Assembly: GCA_022113835.1 (NCBI GenBank)
Contig: JAILWY010000015.1
Location: forward strand, 1,240,001-1,304,000
Source: Atopsyche davidsoni
Lineage: Eukaryota; Arthropoda; Insecta; Trichoptera; Hydrobiosidae
Direction of reading: 5' to 3'
Length of the DNA: 64,000 nucleotides
Shown: piece by piece, positions 35,701 through 44,959 of the stretch
Position numbering within the stretch: the first letter of the stretch is position 1
Layout: every line of letters begins with the position of its first letter
Translations under genes and position numbers: made by a program
The notes under the pieces: generated by a model
The model's database searches: none
What the model was told of the DNA's origin: nothing
The model's input: the letters and a program-made list of their open reading frames with translations, nothing else

Positions 35701-36849
35701 TGAGATAATTTTTCGGAGAAAAAGCAAAGAACGTAATAAATGATACAAGCAATAATAGAATATTTGATAAATTACATTATCCGGTGGCTGAAAGCCGGCA
35801 GCTCAGCTAAATTAGAAAACCTGGCTTAGGATAAAAATATATTCAGCGAGATGGTCAACAACCACTTCCAAAGAAAAGCACTTGAAGGACATAGAGAAAT
35901 TTATATTTTACGATTTGAATTATAAATAAACCTTGAATCTGAAAAAATTCTAGTGTAAATTGACTCCCAGAACTACGGTTATAAAATTGGTGTTTTGCTA
36001 AAAAAATCAGTTTGCTTCTTGTAAATATTACGTTTTTTTATTCGAACTCGTATTTTTCAAATTAACAAATTTAAAAACGTAATAGTGATAAAAAAAATAT
36101 ATATTTGGAGCTTTAAATATTTATTATTAAAAAATAGTATTTTAATATGGTCAAAGATCAATTTTCAAGTATTTGAATATGAAAACATTTCATGCTTAAT
36201 GAGTACAACGAACGTCTTAGGTAAGCCATCAGAGACATTTTATCTTAAAAATAAATGGTGGCCATTAGAGAGACAGGGTCGGAGCTGAAGACCCAGCTTC
36301 TACTAGATTGATGGCATTCAGGAGTTCATGGAAGCAGCGCCGGGAAGTGCAGGTCTGCTGCAAGATAAAGTGAAAACGGAAAGGAGGCATATTCATCCTG
36401 CAGGGGATTGACTCCGGTTAAGAATAGAAGAGTCGATGCTATCAGTCTTGAATTTTTTTTAATAGGCCCCTAAGTTGTGTGATTTCTTCAAATTAGCAAA
36501 ACCGTTTGATGATTTTTTTTATTTTTTGTGAAAAAAGATTTATTAAAAAAAAAAATATTTTAATTTTCGTAGATTTTGCCAAATATAGTATATATATATT
36601 TTTTAATATTTGTTTGAAAATACTATCAAAAAATTTGTCAACATGACTTGGCTATAAAAAAGCGTATTATTTACCAAATTTGTGCATGTTTTTACCTGAT
36701 CGTCAAATTTAATCAAATTTTATTTTCACGTTAAACATCATTTTTTCATCAGTAGAATTATATTTTTTGGGATCATGACATTAACAAAAAAATTGTATGT
36801 ACATTTTTTTAGTCAAATAAAACATTTTTCAGTCGCAAAGGCGTCCAAA
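32746..36849. other. AT-rich intergenic DNA
   Basis: No gene is recognised. A GC island lies at 34920-35130 (GTCGGATGGCGTGGGCCGAG), and a smaller one at 36260-36430. A 106-codon minus-strand frame at 33396-33716 has no domain or codon bias and was not called. Confidence 0.4.
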
Positions 36850-37140
36850 GGTCACTTGAGTAAACCGTTTGACATTGGCTCTTCTCCCCCATCCCTCTGT
36901 TTATTCGACTCGTCGCATGCAACTTCCGCCTGTAGTCGGCTCTAAGGCTAAGCCTTAGTGTTGAATAAGCAGGCTGCGCTTTTCGCAAAATAAACTTGCG
37001 ATCTGTTTACTGTTGCATTAGCGCAATACGAATGCAACGAAGGCAAGACATGCAAATACACATTGCATTCCGCGAGATAACTACAACCGGGAACAAATAA
37101 ATGTCTGCCATTGCAGACACCAGTCTACCGAATGTTTGTA
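36850..37140. promoter_or_regulatory. GC-elevated non-coding island with POU-type octamer
   Basis: The island contains ACATGCAAATACACATTGCA (exact ATGCAAAT octamer), GTTGCATTAGCGCAATACG and AAGGCTAAGCCTTAG (a short palindrome). No long ORF is present. A regulatory role is inference. Confidence 0.35.
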
Positions 37141-37331
37141 TTGACTTTGCAACATGAAAGTCCACCTTCCTCATTTTAATCTGAAAATTTATACATTTAT
37201 TTTTAATTTAACTAATAACTAGGAGACTTAACAATTTTTGATTGCATCGTGATTGTACACTGGTTTTGTTGTGCATTGTATAGTTATTTATCTATGATGA
37301 ACTTTAATATTTTACAACGACAAATATATAA

Positions 37332-37610
37332 GAAATTCAATATTTTTGACAGAGAGTACTTGGTGGAATTCCATTTAAATATTTTTGAATAAAATACTTG
37401 TCAGGTACATTAAAATCACATTAGCTCTTACCACCTGACAATCATTCTCTATCTTTCCAACAACCTCTCCCTCTAACAATTGTTTACCTAATTGCTTATT
37501 ATTATATAAAATCTCACTCTGTTTGATAATGCCAACGTGAAAGGTTGGCGAAACCGGTCACTAATAAAAATAAAAATGTGTAAAATCCCTCAAGTATTTA
37601 ATTCAAAAAT
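37332..37610 (+). mobile_element. non-autonomous Penelope-like element, copy 3 (internally deleted)
   Basis: The element is flanked by a 12-bp duplication, ACAAATATATAA (37320-37331 and 37611-37622). It opens with the same GACAGAGAGTACTTGGTGG block as copy 1. It then jumps from AAAATACTTG straight to TCAGGTACATT, losing the left arm and nearby interior. The rest matches copy 1 closely and ends in the right arm. Confidence 0.7.
37522..37561 (+). ncRNA. degenerate hammerhead ribozyme with intact stem II
   Basis: The parts are TTTGATAAT (core altered), stem II GCCAAC-GTGAAAG-GTTGGC (6 perfect pairs), GAAA, CCGG, GTC at the cleavage position, and ACT. The CTGATGA core has lost two or more conserved bases, so activity is doubtful. 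Confidence 0.5.
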
Positions 37611-37622
37611 ACAAATATATAA

Positions 37623-38499
37623 AGTAGCTTTTAAGCGTTTTATGGGCATCATTAGAAGGTTTGAATGACCTTAAAAAAATAATATTAGCTTTATGCGTAC
37701 TAAATTTTTATTCAAAATCTGGTTTAGTATCTTTATAATACAGGTTAAATAAATCATGAGTAAACGCTACTTTTATCAGAATATATACAAATCAATATGT
37801 GATTGATGTTTAAAATGTATCTATTGTAGCAGAATAAATATAAAAATGTTTTCACGTAATTATTTCTTATACAATAACATCCCCCCTGGATGTCAAAAAA
37901 AAAAGATTCAAACATAAATTTGCAAAGATTCTTATATCAGAAAAAAAGGAAATTAATAACACCGCGAGCGCCAAGAAGGCTCCGAACAATGGACCTCCAA
38001 ATAACCCTCGAGCACCGCAACATTGTTCACGTTAGTAATTTCTAAAAGTATAAATTAGGCGAGTCGCATTAACACCGCGAGGCCGCGGTATTTCAGACCT
38101 CCCCCGGCGAGAGGCTCTGCTGGAGGCTCGAGTTACAGCTTTTTGTTTCCATTGCGGGGTGGAATTTTCACAATCTTTTTTCTACGCTAAATACACGGTG
38201 GGCCAATTACTTTTGTAAACATCTCAGAGAATCTTACTCGATCTCATTAAAACAAACAATTTTTTTTATGCAATTTAACAATAAGTTGTTATGGACATTA
38301 AGCAATGAATATATTCTAAAACGTGAAATAGCATGACATATCACTTTAAATTATCACTAAGATCGAATCAGAAATCGATAAACAATAAACCAAGCAAATA
38401 AAAGTGCGTTAATCAGTTTGGACTAATATTGTAAAATTTCCAACTCTAAGGACATACTATCCACTAAGTAATAAAAGAAACGTGTCTTTCATTTCGTAT
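37623..38499. other. intergenic DNA with GC island
   Basis: The island at 37950-38170 contains GAACAATGGACCTCC and AACATTGTTC (Sox-type cores) and CCGCGAGGCCGCGG. The rest is A/T-rich. No gene is seen. Confidence 0.35.
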
Positions 38500-38503
38500 T
38501 TAA

Positions 38504-40315
38504 CCCTTAACTGCATGATTTTTTATTTTTCCGTGAAAAAAATCGTAGAGTTTGGAAATGATGTGTTATTTCAGGGATAAATAATTAAAAAAATATTTTG
38601 TATATTTTTCATATGTTTTATAAGAAAAAAACAGAGTGCTACATATTGGTCACATTATGTAGTGGTAGATACATTCCTTTTAGAAATACAACGTAGCAAT
38701 TGACTAAGGAAATAATTTTTTTTAAACGAAATAAAAGAGTGGTAGGTCTTAAATAGATCTTTATTGTATCAGTGGCAAAAATTACTTACAAATTCACAAA
38801 AATAATTCATTAATTGATTTATTTGAATACCTCCTAAAAGGGGTACTCTCGATAAAAATAGAAAAAAATGAAATTAAATTTAGGAATAAAAAATTAAGAT
38901 AAAATGGTAGTCAATTGTTCAGAATGCAAATAAGGACATGCAGTGCAAGGATGACTTAAAATACGATACAATTATTCGTGGAATTTTATGAAGCAGTTAT
39001 TCTTATTTGTCAGAGGTGCTCTCTGCTCTACCATAACTGCACTTAATACGAGATACACCGGTGCACTTTGGATATTTGCACCTCTGTCTGATCTCATGTA
39101 TTGGCCAATGGGCGAACTCATCAGTCCTGATGTGAAGGGGCGGTGGCACATATTTGTTTGTCAACTAATAAATTTGGTTCTTTGGGAATGTTTGAAAATT
39201 TATAGGTCTCGATTATAGGTCTAATTTTGTGTAATTTGTCGTATTTATCATGATCTTTATCAACAATAGCAAAATTATCATTGAAATGAATAGTTGATTT
39301 TATTAATTCAAATTTGTTAATAGACATGGCCGAGATTATGTTTTCTACACCGATATCAGGCCGCCAGTATGATCTCGTATAAGGCAATGGTACCACCGCC
39401 ATGTATTGCAAAATTCCCAGGTATCTTCTGATATAAGTATTCGTTTTGTTTGTTAATGTTCCATATAAATTAGTTTTTTCGCATATAAAGGAAATGAGAT
39501 CTTCATCGATAAAATACTAGAAGAAATCCAATGGAGCCGTCGTTTTGATTATTTCATCTGCCAACTTTGAAGATCCTTTGAAATTCATCGAATCTTCATC
39601 AAATTTTATATTCTTTTTTGCCCATAAAATCCTGTTGTTACTTATCTCTTTAGAATGAAATTTCAATGCTGGTTCAGGTTTTGGTTCAGGTTCTGGTTAA
39701 GGTTTAGAGCTTTGAATGATAGAACCCTCTTCATCATCAAAACTGTAGTCACTATCATCCCAATTTTCCATGATTTCCAATATTTCCTTCTCGGAAAATC
39801 GTTGATTTTTTTTATTCATTCGAAAAATATACGATAAAAATATAAAACAATTTCAATGGAACGTATAAATTGTCAAAAGTAGTAATTCAGTCACGCTTTG
39901 TAAATAATATATTAGGTACCACACAAACATAACGTGACCAATTTGTTACATAAAGAAAAATAACCATATCTCATAAAATACAAAAAAAAAACTAAATAGT
40001 AATAATGGATTATGAAAATAACTTACTTTGAAATGTTCAAATATTTTTTTCAAGTAGAAAAAAGATCTCCAATAATGTGTATCACTAGTTTATAAATCGC
40101 GTTTTCACTCAACCGCCAAAAATTGGCAAATGGCTTCTTGTAATATGGATTGTGTCTATTCTAGTGCTGTTAGTGGAAAAAAGTTGAACTAAATTACTTC
40201 GACAGGTACAAATTAATGGTTAAAAAATTAAATGGTTGATATCATGAGTTTTTATGGGGCTTTAAAAAAAGGTTTTACGGTTTGTGACCGTTCTGTTGTG
40301 AGATGCAGTTAAGGG
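38504..40315 (-). mobile_element. piggyBac-like DNA transposon, both ends intact
   Basis: Perfect 13-bp terminal inverted repeats CCCTTAACTGCAT lie directly inside TTAA at 38500-38503 and 40316-40319. This is the exact target and end structure of the piggyBac superfamily. Subterminal inverted segments (GGTCACATTATGTAG near 38650 and ACATAACGTGACC near 39930) are also present. The element is 1,812 bp, shorter than usual autonomous copies. Confidence 0.9.
39003..39819 (-). pseudogene. piggyBac transposase, internally deleted
   Basis: The ATG at 39819 opens an acidic N-terminus (ENWDDSDYSFDDEEGS), followed by the family's N-terminal domain (SYWRPDIGVENIISAM, then FELIKSTIHFNDNF, HKIRPIIETYKF and LLVDKQICAT). 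The sequence then jumps at about 39117 to the Cys-rich C-terminus (HWPIHEIRQRCKYPKCTG, SRIKCSYGRAE). The whole catalytic middle with its three aspartates is missing, and two in-frame stops interrupt the N-terminal part. It cannot encode an active transposase. The sound ends mean it could still be moved by an enzyme supplied elsewhere in the genome. Confidence 0.85.
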
Positions 40316-40319
40316 TTAA

Positions 40320-41496
40320 CATAAAATGCAATATATTTTTTATTTAATTTACTTAGTTTTATTTTTATTTATAATTATACTGGTAATACTAAACTTACGG
40401 CTTGTGTCAAAAAACAAATCAACTGATTTCAAATATCAAATAAAAAAGGTTTCGTAAAGTTTTGTAAAGTATTATTTTTTCATAAATAAAATACCTGTTA
40501 CATTTTTTAACAATTATTTATTTATGTAAAATGAATACTATAATAAAATAACAATGTTATTAAGGGAACACGTAGCATTAACAAATAAAATATATATACA
40601 TTTCAATTCTTTTTTAAGCCTCAAAAGAGAAATAATTCTTGAGAAATACAATAAAAATAAATTAATTTTTATTACTGTATATACAGGTGATTCCAAACAT
40701 TCTACAGACCTATCACCTGAAGCTTATTTTATTTTATGTGTATTAAAAAAAAACCGCCATGAATTTTGACTAATCATTTCTATTCATTATGAAACGTATT
40801 TAATTTAAATCTTACATATTTTTTGTAATATTCATTTCATTCTATAGATTGTTGATTTATAAATGGTTTTATTTTAAAATGAAGAATAACCTATTCAACA
40901 AGTCTGTTGTAGAATAAAATTCTTTTAAAAATCTCAAGATCATCCTGCGCATTAAATGAAACGCAAATATATATTTTTAATTTCCCATTCTTTCATCCCC
41001 GCTCCTTCAGGGGAGATAGCATAAACTTTCAGGCATGATTTGAAAAATAAATTATTGCCCCGGTCGGAGTGCAATTTCACCTAAAACAACGCGCTGTTAA
41101 TCAAATTTATGCCCGCAATAAGAACGCCGGGACTAAGAATACCCCGACGCTGGAAAACTTCATAGAGTTATGGTCGACTCGGAATGCACAACAGCGGAGT
41201 AAAGCACTAATTAGGGGTTTAACGCCGCTCGTCTGAATAATATATCTTTTGATTTAAATTAATGCACTCAAGTATGACTTTTCGTTTGAAATGCACTCCT
41301 CGCTAATAAAACGAGTCGTTGAGTTTCAAAACCAGCTCCTAAAAATATTTTCTGGCATTTAATTAATGAGCCGACTCTGTTTTTCTTATTATTTCCAGCG
41401 TGTCTTAAATTACACAAAAGCATAAAATATTTATTATATTATAATGATAACAGTACCTTTGTATTTTGTATTCACTTTGAGTTTATCAAAATTATT
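40320..41496. other. AT-rich intergenic DNA with one island
   Basis: The island at 40980-41240 (GCCCGCAATAAGAACGCCGG, CCCCGACGCTGG) is non-coding in all frames. No gene is seen elsewhere. Confidence 0.4.
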
Positions 41497-41542
41497 TGCA
41501 TTACTAGTTTCGACCCAATACACCTGGTCATCATCAGATGCA
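41497..41542 (-). ncRNA. type I hammerhead ribozyme, second copy
   Basis: On the minus strand the parts are: stem I TGCAT; CTGATGA; T plus stem II GACC ... GGTC; GAAA; C-TA-G; cleavage triplet GTA; and stem I' ATGCA. All core bases are kept, although the stem II loop and the stem III loop have changed from the 23.9-kb copy. GTA is an acceptable NUH triplet. The shared ~65-bp tail (CAAAGTGAATACAAAATAC) shows both belong to one dispersed family. Confidence 0.72.
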
Positions 41543-42619
41543 TCACTAACTAGCAAAATATAAAAATAACATATGCTTAAATACAACTAACAGGATACTG
41601 GTAACAAAAATAACAGTAATTTGGTGGCAAATATTTGTTAGTTTTAAGTAAAAACATGGTTTTTTGACTATTTATTCAAAACTAAAAGCAGATTTTTTTG
41701 TTTCATATTTCTTAAAATTAATTAATAACTTATCTTAATTGCTTGTTTCATTATAAATATACAGAATGCTCTGAAATTTTTATTTTTTATGAAAAAAGTT
41801 TTTTTTTACTAAAATAATATTTGATTGTTTTTTTTTATATAACACGCAAAATGGAATTCAATTTTCATATAAGAGATCAATGATTTATTTTGAATTTTAA
41901 TAAATCACTGTTTTAAACTAACAATGATTAAATCTTAAATCAGCATTTAAACTTTCATTTTAGTAAAAAATATCCAATGTGGGTTTAGCAACATTTTGTA
42001 TATTAAAACTTTTATGTGAATTAAAAAAAAGGTCCCTCCTTGTTTTCATATAAACAATTTATATAAACATGATAAATACTCTCCATTTGTGAAGAAATAA
42101 ATAGCGGACAGAAACCAGATAAGAGCGGGAGACTCTCAATAAAAGAAATATTAACAAACGTTAAAAAACCATAAACATAAATAACAAAGAAAAAAGCAGA
42201 CGTTGTAGAGAGAGAGGGACGCCAATAGGAAGAACGAGAAAAAAATTCTCGTAGAGAATATATCACAAAATGATACCGCTTGAAAATCATTAAAAAAAAT
42301 TATTTAACTATTGCTAATTTTATTCCAATAAACAATATTTACGAATTAAAAATGTGATAAAAAAATATTAATTTTCGTATCGTATTTTAGCTTTTCGTTG
42401 GCTTCTTGAGACTTGAAAACCTCAAAAATATATTTTTTTAAAATTTCAAATCAAACGAAAAAAACGTTGAATACGATTATCAATTAGCAAAATACTTATT
42501 TTATCAATAAAAGTCTTTTGAAGTAAAAACAAATAAGTACGTAAAAATGAAGAATTAACATAAATTGATGTAAATCTATTGTAAGATAATGACTGTGTGT
42601 TATAATGCAAATTCGGACG
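41543..42619. other. AT-rich intergenic DNA
   Basis: Nothing is recognised apart from a purine-rich patch (42190-42255). Open frames are short and biased toward Phe, Ile, Leu and Tyr, as expected by chance in AT-rich DNA. Confidence 0.5.
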
Positions 42620-42637
42620 CCACACTATATCAAAATA

Positions 42638-42770
42638 TTTTGCCAACGTGATAGGTAGGCGAAACCAGTCACAATGAAAAAACGAACATTTGTAAAATCA
42701 CTCAAGTATTTTATTAAAAAGTATTAAAATGGAATTCCAGCAAGTACTCTCTGTCAAACATATCAAATAA
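42638..42770 (+). mobile_element. ribozyme-element end, copy 4 (partial)
   Basis: GCCAACGTGATAGGTAGGC, GAAACCAGTCAC, AAATCACTCAAGTATTTTAT and GGAATTCCAGCAAGTACTC appear in order. This is the right arm plus the GACAGAG block in inverse orientation. No upstream CTGATGA-like core is left. Confidence 0.55.
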
Positions 42771-42888
42771 CTATATCAAATTTTTAAGGGTTAAGTCGGC
42801 ATTCGCTTTCGCAGTCGATTCTACGATGCACCGAAAAATATAAATATTAGTGCACTTTCATATAATGTCGGTTTTGTAACACCGTAAC
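42675..42888 (+). repeat. local direct duplication, unit 1
   Basis: The interval that includes CGGCATTCGCTTTCGCAG, CTACGATGCACCGAAAAATA and GTCGGTTTTGTAACACCG recurs 602 bp downstream with few changes. Confidence 0.7.
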
Positions 42889-42890
42889 AT

Positions 42891-43018
42891 TATCAAACAG
42901 GGCATTATCACTCTGTTTGATAATGCCAACGTGAAAGGTAGGTGAAACCGGTCACAAATAAAAAACGAACATTTGGAAAATCACTCAAGTATTTTATTCA
43001 AAAAAATATTTAACAGGT
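42891..43018 (+). mobile_element. ribozyme-element end, copy 5 (partial)
   Basis: TTTGATAATGCCAACGTG, AAAGGTAGGTGAAACCGG and TCACAAATAAAAAACGAAC are followed by CACTCAAGTATTTTATTC. The degenerate hammerhead core spans 42916-42955; stem II has two changes on its 3' side. The left junction is an inverted ATTATCAAACAG/CTGTTTGATAAT pair. Confidence 0.55.
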
Positions 43019-43276
43019 TTTCAACAAATAATACATATAAGCTTATTTTTACACCCATAAACTTCTATTTACACGGATCTACTATTAAACGTTCAAATCA
43101 AAATATTTTCGGAATGAATTTTTATCTCTACCCATAACAAAAACTTCCCAATGTCATATTTTTCAAGACACTGTCTATTACTAGAAATTGCAGTCAATCT
43201 ATCACTTTTTTATATGAACTATTTTTTACTCATTATATTTCTCACTCTTCTTTTAATACACAAATAAAAAAAACAA

Positions 43277-43490
43277 ACATGTGGAACATCACTCATGTAT
43301 TTTATTAAAAAATATCAAAATGGAATTCCACCAAGTACTCTGTGTCAAAAATATCAAATTACTATATTAAATGACTATATCAAAAATTTGGGTTAAATCG
43401 GCATTCGCTTTCGCAGGCGACTCTACGATGCACCGAAAAATAGAAATATTAGTGCACTTTCATATAGTGTCGGTTTTGTAACACCGTAAC
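43277..43490 (+). repeat. local direct duplication, unit 2
   Basis: This is the second unit of the 602-bp offset duplication. It also starts with the element tail (GTGGAACATCACTCATG). It leads directly into the GC island at 43491, whereas unit 1 leads into an inserted element end. Confidence 0.7.
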
Positions 43491-43770
43491 GACCGCACTT
43501 AGCGCAAGGCAGGAATTAATTTGGGGTCTACGGGGCCCGAGGGGGTTGAAATTGTCTTGGCATTCAGTCATGTGGGCCAGGCCGCGGGGCGCCGAATGTT
43601 TTAGAGGCTTTTAAGCGGCTTTTTAAACTAATTTAAACACGCCATTATAAATTATGATTTCATACAAAGCGCCGCAACTAAAGCTCATAATAGCCTGGCT
43701 AATATTTTGCTGTTCGCGATAAAAGGACCTATCTTCATAAATTAAATTAAGGCAATATAGTTCCAAAGCG
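43491..43770. promoter_or_regulatory. GC-elevated non-coding island
   Basis: The island contains CTACGGGGCCCGAGGGGG, CCAGGCCGCGGGGCGCCG, and AT-rich homeodomain-like blocks (AATTAATTT, TTTAAAC). No ORF is credible. Conservation has not been tested. Confidence 0.3.
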
Positions 43771-44470
43771 GTTCGCTGGAACACACAATGAATATAAACC
43801 GTAACATAAATGCCGCATATATTATATTTATAATTAAATTATATTATTTTGATATGTGAACCTATGTACAGTAGTTTTGATATTGCATGTGTAATATATC
43901 ACGATAAGTGTATTCACAGAAAATGAACGAAGCCTTTTCAAGATAGTATCATTACTGAAACTGTACGGCTACAAAAAAAATAAAATTAATATTCATGCAT
44001 TAATATTTTAAACATAAGAAATACTCTTATTTTTATATAAATGGTATGCTGCAAAAAATAAAAAATGCAGAAATTAATTACAAATGCATTTGCATGACGG
44101 CACATATTTTATCGTTAAATAACTGTATTGTAAAACGTCAAAAGGTAATTCTGAAATAGAAATAGCCCTACAGTGTAGAAAGCCTTAAATATATCGACTC
44201 GGTTATCATAAGGTTAAGTGAAAATGCTAGTAACATTTGCGAGTTAAAAAGTAGAAAGAGACTTTCTTCATATACAATATTCGTTACGTTATCAGAAGAA
44301 AATAATAATGCAAATGGAAGAGAACTGTAAAATATTTATCATCACAGAATTTTTCATTTTATTTATAGAAAGTTGAACCATTTGTTAATATTTGAATAAT
44401 AGTCTTAATGTATTGACTAAACAATTAAAATATATAAATAACATGTATACATAACGATACTACATAAATA
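43771..44470. other. AT-rich intergenic DNA
   Basis: No gene or repeat is recognised. AAATGCATTTGCATGACGG at 44082-44100 holds a POU-like ATGCAAAT in reverse. Confidence 0.45.
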
Positions 44471-44504
44471 ACAATTTGGCCACTCGCAGCCTTGCAAGGT
44501 TGAG

Positions 44505-44785
44505 CGGTGGTGGGGGAGTCGGCTCGGGAGGTGGTCGAGGGTGGGTGGCTGGGGGTGGTAGGCCAAGAGTGGATGGCTGAGGGTGGTGGCCAAGGATGGT
44601 GGCTAAGGGTGGGTGGCTGAGGGTAGGTGACCAAGAGTGAGTGGCTGAGGGTGGGTGGCCAAGGGAAGGTGGCTGAGGGTGGGTGGCCAAGGGAAGGTGG
44701 CTGAGGGTGGGTGGCCAAGGGTGGGTGGCAAAGGAAAGGTGGTTGAGGGTGGGTGGCCAAAGGTGGGTGGCTGAGGGTGGCTTCG
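44505..44785. repeat. G-rich minisatellite, ~12/24-bp units
   Basis: Blocks of GGGTGGGTGGC alternating with CAAGG or TGAGG repeat about a dozen times or more, for example GGTGGCTGAGGGTGGGTGG. The minus-strand frame reads as a Pro/His-rich repeat (PLATHPQPPSLGHPP), a by-product of the array. The many GGG runs could form G-quadruplexes on the plus strand. Confidence 0.85.
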
Positions 44786-44959
44786 AGCTTCCTGCTGAAT
44801 AAAGCGGCTAACGGGTCCACCCGCCGCGGCGTGCCGCTAGTAAACAACGTGAAATATCGGTCCTAATTTGAAGTCTTGCTCGGCCATTTTTTTTATAACT
44901 AACCTTTTATCAAGCAGTCCGCCATTTTATGCGTTTATTTATTTTCACACACCGCGCCG

